Numbered from the stretch's first letter, positions 1 to 11,985 are shown. The stretch: 64,000 bases of DNA from Chlorocebus sabaeus (GCF_047675955.1 NC_132912.1:21674500-21738499), one strand, 5' to 3'. Translations and numbers: made by a program. The notes: generated by a model from the letters alone, not told the origin.

Positions 1-295
1 TTTTTTTTTTTTGAGACAGAGTCTCGCTTTGTCACCCAGGCTGGAGTGCCGTGGCACAATCTCAGCTCACTGCAACCTTCACTTCCCTGGTTCAAGTGAT
101 TCTTCTGCCTCAGACTCCTAAGTAGCTGGGACTACAGGCGCGTGCTGCCGCGCCTGGCTAATTTTTTGTATTTTTAGTAGAAACGGGGTTTTACTGTGTT
201 AGCCATGATGGTCTCGATCTCCTGACCTCGTGTTCCGCCGGCCTCGGCCTCCCGAAGTGCTGGGATTACAGGCGAGAGCCACTGTTCCTAGCCTG
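1..295 (-). mobile_element. Alu, antisense
   Basis: Poly-T at the left edge, then the inverted Alu body through 'tgggattacaggcg', ending at the Alu 5' end near 295. The tail may continue left of the window. Confidence 0.95.
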
Positions 296-429
296 AATTC
301 TCATTTCTTACCTTATTCTACCTTCTGTTTATTCTGTGCTTGTCTCCAAAGCCTGTTGTTAAGTAAGGATAACAAGTGGGAACCATCATTGAGACAGATA
401 ATTTTGGCTGTGGGTGGACTTCATTCACC

Positions 430-620
430 TGAGATTTTGAATTCTGGCCTTGCCACTTACTGATTGAGTCTTGAGGTTAATTAACCTTGGTGTAACTCAA
501 TTTTATCATTTGTAAAGCGGGGGAAATTATTAATGAAATTGAATGATAGACTACATGTAAAGCAATTAGAACAGTTTTTGGTTCATAGTGAGAATTAGTA
601 ATTATTAAGTATTATTAGAA
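430..620 (+). mobile_element. MIR SINE
   Basis: The diverged MIR core is visible: 'cttgccacttactgattgagtcttg', an 'aactcaattttatcatttgtaaagc' motif and 'agcaattagaacagttttt', in consensus order on the + strand. Confidence 0.75.
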
Positions 621-639
621 TTATTATCTCGTGGTTAAT

Positions 640-1150
640 ATGAAAACAGAGGGAGACTGGGACAGAATAAGCAAGTCGGGAACTGCAGTAGGAGATGAGT
701 CTAGGGTGAGGGGCCCATTATGCAAAGCTGTATAAACCAGTGTGAGGACTTTGTGTTTAGTTTGATCGAAAAATGAGCTGTTGGGGGTTTCTGAATTGAG
801 ATGTAACGTGGTCTGACTTATTTTGAAAGGACCTCTGGCTGCTTTGTTTTGGACAGGCTATGGAAAGTCAGAATGGAAGCAGGCAGGCCATTAGCAAGGT
901 ATTTAGTCATCCAGAGAGAGATGGCGGTAACAATAGAGGTAGTGATAGGTGATCAGATTCTGAAAACAAAGGTTGAGCCCACATGATTTTCTTACAGATA
1001 AGTTAGAGGCATATGAAAAAGAGAGGGTCCATGGATGATTCCAAAGATTTTGGGTCAGATCACTAGAAGATACAGAGTTACTGTTAACAAAGACAGGAAA
1101 GATGGGGGAGCATACCAGGTTGAGGGGAAAGAGAGGAATTCAGTTTGGGA
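640..1150. repeat. Ancient long interspersed repeat, part 1
   Basis: Purine-rich text ('gtctgacttattttgaaagg', 'ctctggctgctttg', 'agagagagatggcggtaaca') that I recognise as a widespread old mammalian repeat but cannot name with confidence. It resumes after the LTR-like insertion at about 1157-1797. Confidence 0.5.
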
Positions 1151-1156
1151 TACTGT

Positions 1157-1797
1157 TTTAGTTTTCTATTGCAGATAAATTACTACAATATACCAGTTTA
1201 AAACAACATAAACTTACTAGTTGTCATCTTGTAGGCCAGAAGTCTCGGTGGACTCAGCTATTTCCTCTAATTAGGGTCTCTCAAGGCCAAAATCAAGGTG
1301 TTGGATGGTCTGGGTTTTTATCTGCAAGAATCTGTTTCTACCATTAGTCAGGTTATTGGCAGAATGAATCTGCTTATATGCTTGGTCAGGTTATTGGCAA
1401 AATTCGATTCCTTGTGATTGGTTGTAGGATTGAGGTGCCCATTTCTTTGCTGACTGTCAGGTGGGGGTCAGCCCTTGGCTTCTAGAGCCTCTCTTTATTT
1501 CCTTGTGCCATGTGTTACATGATCCCCTCCATCTCATAGGTAGCAATGGCATGTTGAATTCCTCTTGGAATTTTTTTTGCATGTCTTTTGCTTTTAGTTG
1601 GAGAAAGTTCTCCTTTTAAACTCATGTGATTAGATTGGGTCTACCTGAAAAGTCCAAGATAACGTCCTTATTTTAAAATCCATAAGTTTAATTACATCTG
1701 CAAAGCCCCTTTTGCCATGTAATATAACATATTCACAGGTTTCAGGGATTAGAATGTGGACATCTTGGTTGAGGGGTGCTGTCCTGCCTTCCACAGA
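1157..1797 (-). mobile_element. Old LTR-like element (MaLR/MLT-like), antisense
   Basis: Starts 'gttttagttttctattgcag...aaattactacaatatacc' and ends '...aacatattcacaggtttcag' and 'aatgtggacatcttgg', the two ends of an inverted mammalian LTR family. It splits the older repeat on both sides. The family name is from memory. Confidence 0.55.
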
Positions 1798-2945
1798 TAT
1801 GTTGGGGTTGAGATATATCTATTAATATTAGACATCTAGGTAGATATACTGACTAGCCAGCTGAATACCTGGTCTGGTATTCAGAAAAGAGGTCTCAACT
1901 TTGAATATTAAATGTGGGAATTGTATGCATATGGAGTTATTTAAAGTCATAAGACTGAATGATACCACTAAGGGAGAAATGAGTGCAGGTAGAAAAGAGA
2001 ATAGGTCTTAGGAGGCCCAGGACCTCCTATGTCGAAAGGTCTGGAAGAGGAGGTACAACCAACAAAGGAGACTGAGAAGAGGCCAGAGTTTGGAAGAAAA
2101 CTAAGAGGATGTGGTGTGCTGGAAGCCAAGTTAAAGAAAGGTGGGGATAAGTGAACTGTGTCATACATTAAGGACTAGCCCTTTGATTTAGTCATTTGGA
2201 GGTCATTACTGACCTTTAACAGTTCTAAAGTACTGATTGAGGCATAAGCCTGATTGGAGTGCTTTACAGAGAGAATGAGATAGAAAAGTCAGACAGTGTG
2301 TATAAATGAGGAGTTTTGATATGAAGAGGAGCAGAAGAATAGGGAAGTGGAGATAATGAAGGGTATTTTTAAAATAACATAAATAATAGGATGTTAGGTA
2401 CACTAATAGGAATGATTCAATAGAGAGGAGGAGTAATGAAATGATAGACAGGAATATTGCTACAGTGATGTCCCCTAGAATATGAGAAGGGATGGGATTT
2501 GGGGGAAAATATCTTTTGATAAATCCAGAGTTTTTTCAGTAAAAAGCAATGCTTTTAGTTGTGATGATTTGAGTAGTATTAGATTTGAGCGAAGAAAAAA
2601 AGGCATGAGATAGTTAACTATAATAATGCAAAAGAAAATTGCGATGATGTTTACTATGATTTCTGGGTAGTCACAATATTCCACCTGAGGTTCATGGTCA
2701 AGGCTTAAAAGTGAGGCAGATTTACACAGCTTTTTGTTTTTCTCTGTTCTTGTCCATCTCTATGGATGTGGGCACAAAGTAGGATTTGGTCAGGTTGTTA
2801 TTTTACCATCTGAATATAGCGAATGAGTGAGGGTAAATGCCAGGGGGGTTATAATGATGGATCATTATATTTAAACCCAATGGGTAGGGAAATGAGGACA
2901 ATAGATGAGGGATAGTATATACTGGTTAATGGTTTCTGGTGAAAT
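1798..2945. repeat. Ancient long interspersed repeat, part 2
   Basis: Collinear continuation of part 1: 'aaaggagactgagaagaggc', 'gtggtgtgctggaagccaag', 'gcctgattggagtgctttac', then 'cacctgaggttcatggtcaa' near 2681. It is heavily diverged, with no open frame of note. Confidence 0.5.
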
Positions 2946-2956
2946 TAAAGGATTGT

Positions 2957-3065
2957 TGAAGGCTGCACACAGTGGCTCATGCCTGTAATCTCAGTACTTT
3001 GGGAGGCTGAGGCAGGAGGATTGATTGAGTTTGAGACCAGCCTGGGCAACTCAGTAAGACCCCAA
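2957..3065 (+). mobile_element. Alu left-monomer fragment without A-tail
   Basis: Contains only the first Alu monomer ('cacagtggctcatgcctgta' to 'ctgggcaactcagtaagacc'). Near-identical flanks aaaggattgttgaag (2947) and aaagattgttgaag (3064) look like a target-site duplication. Confidence 0.75.
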
Positions 3066-3352
3066 AGATTGTTGAAGTAGTAAAGAGTGAATTAGAAATA
3101 TGAAGTGGTATTTAAGAGTATGATGTATAAAATGAAAATTATTGAGGGTTTGAGATTATTTAATCGTATCAGAATCCAGGATGTGATCAGGTCATGAGGG
3201 GCTCATGTGGGGCAGAAGAGAAGATCGTTGGAAGAGAGGCTGTCAAGGAACAGAGACTGGAGGTTATAAAAGATTGTCTAGATGTATATTGAATTCTCTA
3301 AGAAGTAAAATAATAGTAGTGTTGAAGACTGACAGTAATGTAGGTCCTAAGG

Positions 3353-3678
3353 CAGTGGTTGGCAAACTTTTTCTGTCAGGGGCTGAATACGAAATATTTT
3401 AGGTTTTGTAGGCCGTACTGGCTCTTTTTAGTGCTCAGACCTTGGCTGCCGTAGAACAGAGTAGCCATAGACACTTTGTAAACAAGCGAATGTGGCAGTG
3501 TTCCAGCAAAACTTTGTTTATGGACACTGGAACTTAAATTTCATATAATTTTCATATGTCATGAAATAGTCTTCTTTTGATTTTTTAAAACTATTTAAAC
3601 GTGTTAAAATCATTCTTAGCTGTTGAGCTATACAAAAACAGGTGGATAGAGGGCCTGTAGTTTGCTGTATCCTACCCT
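3353..3678. mobile_element. Nonautonomous hAT (Charlie-type) DNA transposon
   Basis: Begins 'cagtggttggcaaacttttt' and ends '...tgtagtttgctgtatccta', a pair of imperfect terminal inverted repeats. The flanks tcctaagg and ccctaatgg resemble an 8-bp hAT duplication. The internal 'gttccagcaaaactttgttta' is typical of this group. Confidence 0.65.
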
Positions 3679-3679
3679 A

Positions 3680-5165
3680 ATGGTGAAACCTAATGGTTGC
3701 TAATGTCTGGTGACATGAGAATTTTTTGCTGGAAGGTTTTAGAGAGTTATAGAATTAACACTGAGGAATGAGGAAACTTACCTCATTTCCAAACCCAGTG
3801 ATACAAGAGCTGTGGGAGCAAAGTAACATTGAGATAGCTACAGATTAAACAGTGGGTTTCAAGGTCGATCTACGTTTTTGTTGGAACAAGAATCAGAAGA
3901 GATGTTCAGAGAAAAGGATGGAGTACATTGCACCTTGTTCTCAGAGCACAGTGGAAGGCTTTCAGCTGTTGAAGGGGAGGGGTGGCAGGTGTGGACATAA
4001 TAGGGGAGGTTCCCAACTGTGTGGGGATGAGGCAGGTGAAGATGGACCTGGAGTCCTGATGACTGACATAAAAACAGGGAGAAAGTCATTATCAGATTGA
4101 CCCTAGTAGACTTCAGGCAAATAAGATGAGGCCTTGAGTGTTTGAAGAGGTTGGGTAGAGAGGTAGTATGGGCTCCTTCTTGATCCTGATGGCTGGTAGA
4201 AGACTTCAGTCATAGGTTCCTTTTGGGGGAAGGGTGTCATTTTACTGTTGGTTCACCACACTCTTCTCTTCTCTTGATGGAAAGATAGGGGTAGGTCAGG
4301 GAAAGAAAGGCTGGGGTTTTACCCAGATCTTTAGGGCTCCTTCTAGACTGTATGGATTTTTAAAAATTACTGATATATTGTAGTTGTACATATTTTGGAG
4401 GTACATGTAGTATTTTGATAGATGTACACAATGTGTAGACTCCATGGTTGATGGTGGTAGAGCACACGTAAATTGAAAGTCAAGGGAACTTTAATTCGCT
4501 ACTGTAATTTTTAAATGTCTGTATCATGTAGTGTTTGCACATTTTTAACCTTAGTTTGCCATCTGTTTTGCCTTAGTAAAAAATTCCATTTCATTTATTT
4601 CTTTATTAACTTAGATTATACTGCCTTATATTTTTTAGTGCACTTTTTCTGTGACTAACCTTTAACCTTTTTGTGCTATAAATGTTTTAAAACTAGAAAT
4701 TAGCAACAAGTATCTACTTCAATATTATGTTATATTAATATGTTATCACTATCACCTTTTAAATATTGCAACTGTAATTTGCTAGTATAATATTTTCACA
4801 CAAATCTTTGGCAATGATGGTAGTGGACCACTGGTGATACATAAGCATTGTTCACTAAGGTTGTTATCAAAGGGAGTAAAAGTGTAAGTGTCTTTTCCAG
4901 AAACCATAGCTCTTTGTTTCTATGATTGGGGGATTTCAGTTCTTAGGTAAAAGATAATTAGATGGAACACACAGGCTTCCGTGTCAGCAGGAACTTGATG
5001 TAGGGAGTCCTTTAATATGACAAAACAAGTAGAGACAGCTTATGTTTTTAGGGAAGTGTGGTTACTCCCCTGATTTCCCCAATTTATAGTATTTCTAAGC
5101 ACTTCAGACTGGTTTCCTTCTTCCCATGGTAGAAGAGGATATTGCCAAGGAAAAAAAGGGGAGAT
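3680..5165. other. Intron, mostly unassigned
   Basis: About 3720-4230 reads like more of the ancient purine-rich repeat. About 4355-4450 is a short antisense L1 3'-UTR piece ('tagttgtacatattttggag'). The rest is AT-rich with no recognisable element or exon. Confidence 0.45.
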
Positions 5166-5456
5166 GCCAGGTGGGGTAGCTCACGCCTATAATTCCAGCA
5201 CTTTGAGAGGCCGAGGTGGGTGGACCACTTGAGGCCAGGAGTTTGAGACCAGCCTGGTCAACGTGATAAAACCCTGTCTCTCCTAAAAATACAAAAAATT
5301 AGCTGGGCATGGTGACACGTGCTTATAATCCCAGCTACTCGGGAGGCTGAGGCAGGAGAATTGCTTAAACCCAGGAGGCCGAGGTTGCAGTGAGCCAAGA
5401 TGGCACCACTGCACTCCAGACCAGGCGACAGAGTGAGACTCTGTCTCAAAAATAAA
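5166..5456 (+). mobile_element. Alu, sense
   Basis: Full Alu from 'gccaggtggggtagctcacg' to 'gactctgtctcaaaaataaa'. Moderately diverged, older S/J type. Confidence 0.93.
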
Positions 5457-6696
5457 AAGGGAGAAAGTCTTCGTTCTTGACCAAATAGCGATTTGCTTGC
5501 TGTCAGTGTTATTTTGGTAAAGAAATTCGTAGATGCTTATAAGCCACAGTTCTGTTTTTAAATTGACAAAATTGAACATCACACCTTGTTAAAAGCAGTC
5601 TTTAACACGTTACCTTTCATTGTTAGAAGACGTCATTATTTCTGAGCATCATTATAAATAGCTCACAATTTTTAGTTGTTTGAATTTTGAGGTAATTTAG
5701 CTTTTAAAGTACAGTTTTTGTTTGTTTTAAGGAAGTTTTTCGTGCACCAGAGATACATGATCAGGTTTTGTCTCTTTCTCTTTGCAACATTTTTAAAAGA
5801 GGATAAAGTAGAACCTAATTTTAAGTAAATTTTTTCAATTAGCTGTTAAATTTTATACTGATTTTTTAAGACTTTCAGAAGAAAATTTTTGGTAAAATAA
5901 GTTAATTTTTGTGTAATTTAAAAATTTTAATGTTTCTTTAAGGATCATCTTTTAAAGAAATCTTTAGAACTTTAAAGTTATAATGAAATCCAAGTGGAGA
6001 TTTAATATTTGCTTATTAAGTCACTTTATCTCTTTGTTCTTTTCTTGTATTTTACAACACAATTATATTTGAAAGTTAAACTTTTTTAAAAAGTAAATTT
6101 GATTTTGAAGGAAATACACACACGCACAATCTTAGGGCCATAAGGTATTCAAAAGTCTAATGTATCATAAATATACATGAAATGTTGCACATATTTAAAA
6201 TAGAAACATTGGTAACATTTTGACATATGTACACATTAGTGAAACTATAACCACAATTACAGACAAGAGTTTCCTTGTGACTTCTTTTAATCTCCTCCCT
6301 GTCTTCACATCCCTTCCCAGGTAACTACTGATCTGCTTTTTGTCACTTTAAATTAGTTTGAATTTTCTATAATGTTAAACAATGGAAAAATATAGTATGT
6401 ATGCTTTTTCTGTCTGGCTTCTTTCAGCATAATTATTTTAAGATTTGTTCTTGTTGTATGTTTTAATAGTTCAATTTTTGGCTAACTACAATTCTGTGTA
6501 TGGATATACTATAATTTGCTTATCCATGCAACAATTGATGGACATTCAGGTTGTTTTCAGTTTTGGGCTGTTACAAATAAAGCTGCTATGAATATTGTAT
6601 AAATCTTACAAGATATATGTTTTTATTTCTCTTGCATGAATACCAAGGAGTGGAATGGTTGGGCCACATGGTAGGTGTGACTCACCATGGTAGGTA

Positions 6697-7004
6697 TATA
6701 TGCTTTTTTTGTATGTGTGACGGAGTCTCGCTCTGTCACCCAGGCTGAAGTACAGTGGTGTGATCTTGGCTCACGGCAACCTCTGCTTCCCGGGTTCACG
6801 CCATTCTCCTGCCTCAGCCTCCCAAGTAACTGGGACTACAGGCGCCCGCCACCACACCCAGCTAATTTTTTGGTATTTTTTTAGTAGAGACGGGGTTTTG
6901 CTGTGTTAGCCAGGACGGTCTCAATCTCTGGACCTTGTGATCCACCCACCTCGGCCTACCAAAGTGCTGGGATTACAGGCATGAGCCACTGCGCTTAGTC
7001 AATA
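6697..7004 (-). mobile_element. Alu, antisense
   Basis: Inverted Alu body within the L1M 3' region, from 'gacggagtctcgctctgtca' to 'gagccactgcgcttagtc'. Confidence 0.93.
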
Positions 7005-7539
7005 TCTTCATATTTGTTATTTGTTTATTTTTAGTGAAGTGTTTTTTAAGATCTCCCCACCACCTGCCTTTTTTTATTGGCTTGTTTTCTTATTACTGAC
7101 TTTTGTAAGACTATGTATTCTGGATGCAGGTCCTTTATCAGATACACATTTGTAGATATTTATCTCACTCTGTGGCTTATATTTTCATTCTTTTAATCTT
7201 TTGAAGAGCAGACGTTCTTTATGAAATTTAGTTTATGAATTATTTTGTGTTTTCTTTTATAAGTTTTTAAACTATAATTCAGGAGTATATAGTCATGAAG
7301 CCTAGACCGGTTAGCCAAATCTAAAAGAAACTGGCTTCTTATCACAACTAACATGTGAACATTGCCACCCTTCTTCTCTCCAGAATGACCATAAGAAAAG
7401 TTACTGTGGAGAAACAGAAACCTAGATTTGAGGCAACACGTAAAAACCAAAGGAAAAATAGCAATTCAGTGGTTCGTTGGTAAAAGCAGGAAAGTTGGTG
7501 CCCTTCACTGGGCTACTTTGCTCTTCTTACTCTTGCGCT

Positions 7540-7829
7540 TTTTTTTTTGGAGACGGAGTCTTGCTTTGTTGGCAAGGTTGGAGTGCAGTGGTGTGATCCC
7601 AGCTCACTGCAGGCTCTGCCTCCCGGGTTCAAGGGATTCTCCTGCCTCACCCTCCCAAGTAGCTGGAATTAATAGGCGCCGACCACCACACCTGGCTGAT
7701 TTTTGTATTTTTAGTCGAGATGAGGTTTAACCATGTTGGCCAGGCTGTCCTCGAACTCCTGAGCTCAGGTGATCACCCTCCTTGACCTCCCAAAGTGCTG
7801 GGATTACAGGTGAGCCACAATGCTCAGCC
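7540..7829 (-). mobile_element. Alu, antisense
   Basis: T-run then 'gagacggagtcttgctttgt', ending 'gagccacaatgctcagcc'. Inserted in L1M sequence. Confidence 0.93.
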
Positions 7830-8005
7830 TTATTCTTGCTCTTTTTGTTTCTCTTCTTCAGCCCATCCATGTTAGACCCCCAATAGGTTTGAACAAACCA
7901 CCTATTAATTTCTTTGGAGGTTACCACAGTGCTGATTGTTCCTTGCTAGTGTATAAAAATCCTGTTGAAATTTCTGTTTATTTTGTATTCTGCCACCTTG
8001 CCTAA

Positions 8006-8288
8006 ACTTTTTTCGAGACAGTCTTGCTCTGTTGCCCAGGCTGGAGTGCAGTGGCTCACTGCAGCCTTGACCTCCCAGGCTCAAGCATCCTCCCACCTCA
8101 GCCTCCTGATTAACTGAGACTAGAGGTGCACACCACCATGCCCATCTAATCTTTTCTTGTAATTTTTTGTAGAGATAAGTTTCGCATGTTGCCTAGGCTG
8201 GTGTTGAACTCCTGGGCTTAAGCCATTTGCCCCCGCTTGAGCCCCCAAAGTGCTGGGATTACAGGCATAAGCCACCATGCCTAGCCAC
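8006..8288 (-). mobile_element. AluJ-like, antisense
   Basis: Old, diverged inverted Alu with 'actgcagccttgacctccca' and 'cctgggcttaagccatt', which are J-type features. Confidence 0.88.
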
Positions 8289-8351
8289 TTTAATTTTTAT
8301 TTCTGTGCTTACATTGGGCTTAATTGGCTCTTCTTTTTCTATTCTGAAGGT

Positions 8352-8640
8352 TAAGGACAGGCGCAGTGGCTCACGCCTGTATCCCAGCACTTTAAGAGGC
8401 TGAGGCAGGCGGATCACTTGAGATTAGGAGTTCCAGACCAGCCTGGCCAACATGGAGAAATCCTTTCTCTACTAAAAATGCAAAAATTAGCCAGGCATGG
8501 TGGCGCAGGCCCATAGTCCCAGCTACTCGGGAGGCTGAGGCAGGAGAAGCACTTGAACCCGAGAGGCGGAGGTTGCGGTGACCCGAGTCCTCACCACTGC
8601 ACTCTAGCCTGGGTTACAGAGCAAGACTCCATCTCAGACA
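8352..8640 (+). mobile_element. Alu, sense
   Basis: From 'gacaggcgcagtggctcacg' to 'gactccatctcagacacaaa'. Its tail has become a CA microsatellite. Confidence 0.92.

Positions 8641-8692
<52 letters not shown>
8641..8692. repeat. (CA)n microsatellite
   Basis: About 50 bp of almost pure CA repeat in the tail of the preceding Alu. Confidence 0.95.
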
Positions 8693-8695
8693 ACC

Positions 8696-8945
8696 TGGTG
8701 TGGTGGATCCCCTGAGGTCAGGAGTTTGAGACCAGCCTGGCCAACATGGTGTGAAGCCCCGTAGCTACTAAAAATACAAAAATTAGCTGGGTGTGGTGGC
8801 AGACGCCTGTAATCCCAGCTACTCAGGAGGCTGAGGCAGGGAATCACTTGAATCCAGGAGGTGGAGGTTGCTGTGAGCCAAGATAGCGTCACTGCACTCT
8901 AGCTTGGGTGACAAGAGCAAAACTGTGTCTCAAAAAAAAAAAAAA
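8696..8945 (+). mobile_element. Alu, sense, 5'-truncated
   Basis: Lacks most of the first 50 bases, then a normal body from 'gatcccctgaggtcaggag' and an A14 tail ending near 8945. Confidence 0.9.
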
Positions 8946-9688
8946 GATGATTGTTCTATCTTTCTTCTTTTCTAATACATACATTCAGTGCGATAAATTC
9001 CTCTTTAAATGCTGCTTTCCCAGCATCTCACAAATTTTTATGTTTTGTTTTCATTTAGTTCCAAATATTTTTAAATTTCTCTTTATATTTCTTCTTTTAC
9101 TTATATGTTATTTAGAAGTGTCTTGTTTAATCTCCATGTATTTTTGGATTTATGGCCACCTTTCTGGTATTGATTTCTGGTTTAATTTCATTGTGGTCTG
9201 AGAAAGCAAGGCACTGTATGATTTCTGTTCTTTAAAATTTGTTAAGGTGTGTTTTATGGTCTAGAATGTGGTCCATCTTGGTTAATGTTCCATGTAAGCT
9301 GGAGAATAGAAGAATGTGTCGTTTGCTGTTGTTGGATGAAGTAGTCTACAGATGTCAATTATATACAGTTGATTGATAGTACTGTTCAGCTCAACTGTGT
9401 CCTTAACTGATTTTCTCACTAGTGTATCTGTTAATTTCTGGCTGCGATATCAATTTCTATCAGTTTTTGCTTCATGTATTTTGACCGCTTTTGTTAGTCA
9501 CATACACATTAAGGATTGTTATGTCTTTTTGAAGTATCAACACCTTTATCTTACGTAATTACTCTCTTTAGACCTGATCACTTTCTTTGCTCTTGAGTCT
9601 GTTCTGTTCATAATTAATACAGTATTTCTGCTTTTTAAAAATCAGCATTAGCATGGTATATCTTTCTCCATTTCCTTTTTATTTATTT

Positions 9689-9793
9689 TTATATGGAACA
9701 CTTCACGAATTTGCGTGTCACCCTTGAACAGGGGCCATACTAATCTTCTCTGTATCATTCTAATTTTTGTATATGTGCTGCTGAAGCGAGCAC
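9689..9793 (-). pseudogene. U6 snRNA processed pseudogene, antisense
   Basis: The reverse complement reads from a U6 5' start (GTGCTCGCTTC at 9793 leftward) through AGCACATATAC, AGAGAAGATTAG and TGACACGCAAATTCGTGAAG to the U6 3' end at about 9689. Roughly eight substitutions against the U6 sequence I know, including changes in the normally invariant ACAGAGA-proximal and central parts, argue against function. A T-rich tail remnant lies at about 9677-9690, and flanking tttccttt copies (about 9671 and 9796) look like a retrotransposition target duplication inside L1M. Confidence 0.9.
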
Positions 9794-11454
9794 TGTTTCC
9801 TTTAAACTCTACGTGTCTTTATATTTAAAGTAGGTTTCCTCTAGACAACATATAGTTGCTACTTGGTTTTGGATCTGTGACAATCTTTATTTTTTAATTG
9901 GGGTATTTAGACCATTGCCATTTAAGGTGACTATTGATATAATTGGGTTAGTATCTACCATGTTTATTACTAATTTTCATTTTTACATTTTTGTTACTGT
10001 TTTTGTCATTCACAGCTTTTGTGGTTTTTATTGAGTATTTTATATGATTGCATTTTCTTGTCTTTTTTTTTTTTCCACCCTGTCATCACACTTTAAGTGT
10101 TTTATTTCACTCTCTCCTTGATTGCATGTTTTCTGAGGCAAATTCAGATATAATTCTTATACTTGTGCCTGTGTGGGTAAGGTGTTTTCCTCTGGCTTCC
10201 TTCATGGATTTTAATCTTTGAGCGTGGAGGTGTACTTCCCTTTCCCCCTCCTTTTTCGCATTTATCTTGCTTGGCGTCCTCTAAGTTTCTTTGATAGCTG
10301 GTTTGGCTACTGACATTTGTTCGAGGGGAAGTTTCTGGATGTTATGATTTCAAATATTGCTTCTCCTTTCTTCTCCTCCTTGTATTCCCATTTTAACTAT
10401 GTTATGCCTTTTGTATGCATCCCAGCATTCATGGATATTTTGTTTGCTTTTGTTTTCCAGTCTTTTTCTCTCTTTCCGTTTCAATTTTGGAAGTTTTTAT
10501 TGTCATATCCTCAAGCTTAGAGATTTTTTTTCTTGAGTTGTGTCCCACTCTGCTGATGATTCCCTGAAAGATATTCTTCATTTCTGTTTATTTTTGATCT
10601 CTCTGGCATTTCTGATTTGCTTTCATTATGCATATGTTCTTGCATGTTGTCTGCCTTTTCCATTAAATTCCTTATCGTATTAGTCATAGATTTAAAAAAT
10701 TCTTGGTCTCATAATTCCAACATTCCTGCCATGACTGACTTAGTTTCTAATGGCTTTTCACTTTGTTTAAACTGCATTTTTTGCCTTTTGTGTTGTTGTC
10801 TCATGTTGAACATTATGTCCTGGCAAAAGGAACTATACTATAAATAGACCTTTAGTAACACACTAGTAAATTGTGGGGAACAAGAGGCATCCTATACTTC
10901 TATAATTTTCAGTCTTTAGGTGAACCTCCCCTGGAATGTGAACTGCATAGGGGCTTCTTAGTTATTTTTTTCTCCTGCAAGTGGAACAGGATGATGGTTA
11001 GAGTCGCCTGAAGTTGTACATTTCCCTTCCCTAGGTTAGTTAGGTTCTGACAAAAACCTCCACAGGTTAGAATCTCGTTAAATAGTTTCTCCTGAAAGCA
11101 GGCCTTGTTAGGAAAAACAAAGCTCTGGTTATTTCAAAATGGTTCCTTTTCCCCCTTTATTGGAGGGATCTCTGGGGGACTCTTTCTCCGGTATTCACTC
11201 TGCGGGCCTGCTAGAGGTCCTAGAGGTAAAATTCACAAAAGTGTGAGAGTCCCCCAAGACCGGGTCCCCCTGGAGGTTTTCTTTTTCATCCTTGTCCACA
11301 GTGTGCCTCTAGCAGTTTATCAATTAAAATAGTTTAGGTTTTCTTTCCCTGGTACTGGTTCCTGCAGAGGTTTCAGCTGCTGGGTTTGCTTAGGTAAGTT
11401 GTAAGTCTCTCTGTGCATTGATTTGTCTTTCTGGTTTTTTTTTGTTTTGTTTTC

Positions 11455-11535
11455 TTAATTATACTTTAAGTTCTAGGGTACATGTGCACAATGTGCAGGT
11501 TTGTTACATAGGTATACATGTGCCAATGTGCCATG
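11455..11535 (-). mobile_element. L1PA 3'-end stub, antisense
   Basis: About 80 bp matching the inverted L1PA 3' end ('taagttctagggtacatgtg', 'ggtttgttacataggtatac'), cut short and followed directly by an Alu poly-T. Confidence 0.8.
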
Positions 11536-11706
11536 TTTTTTTTTTTTTTTTTGAGACTGAGTTTCACTCCTCTTGCCCAGGCTGGAGAGCAATGGCCCGA
11601 TCTCGACTCACTGCAACCTCCGCTTCCCGGGTTCAAGTGATTCTCCTGCCTCAGCTTTCCAAGTAGCTGGGATTACAGGCATGTGCCACCACACCCAGCT
11701 AATTTT
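11536..11706 (-). mobile_element. Alu, antisense, truncated by another Alu
   Basis: Poly-T and right-monomer sequence to 'cacacccagctaatttttt', where a second antisense Alu begins. Confidence 0.88.
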
Positions 11707-11985
11707 TTTGAGACGGAATCTCGCTCTGTCACCCAGGCTGGAGTGCAGTGGCGTGATCTCAGCTCACTGCAGGCTCCACCTCCCAGGTTCACACCATTTT
11801 CCTGCCTTAGCCTCCCGAGTATCTGGGACTATAGGCACCTTCCACCACGCCCGGCTAATTTTTTTGTATTTTTAGTAGAGATGGGGTTTCACCTTATTGG
11901 CCAGGATGGTCTCGATCTCCTGACCTTGTGATCTGCCTGCCTCTGCCTCCCAAAGTGCTGGAATTACAGGTATGAGCCCCAATTT
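11707..11985 (-). mobile_element. Alu, antisense
   Basis: Second inverted Alu from 'gagacggaatctcgctctgt' to 'caggtatgagccccaa', abutting the previous one. Confidence 0.9.

Larger units (their letters stand above)
6100..11440 (-). mobile_element. Antisense L1M, fragmented and nested
   Basis: Collinear L1 pieces read 3' to 5' along the + strand: the 3' end at about 6100-6690 ('caacaattgatggacattca'), ORF2 parts at about 7010-7245, 7830-8005 and 8946-9677, the ORF2 endonuclease-side region at 9800-10050, and ORF1/5' region from about 10050 to 11440. They are separated by Alus and one U6 copy. All frames are broken. A piece of 7246-7540 does not match L1 to my eye. Confidence 0.7.

Noticed and set aside
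5258..5449. Many 60-100-codon frames with SCLSLPSSWDYR- or VETGFHHVGQAG-like text across the window
   Set aside because: These are the characteristic translations of Alu elements in either orientation, not genes.
8641..8692. CRISPR-like or other spaced repeats
   Set aside because: All short-period repeats here are ordinary microsatellites; no direct repeat with regular unique spacers exists in the window.
9689..9793. Functional U6 snRNA gene
   Set aside because: There are several substitutions in conserved U6 positions, T-rich tail remnants and target duplications, and it lies inside an L1 fossil. It is best read as a retrocopy.
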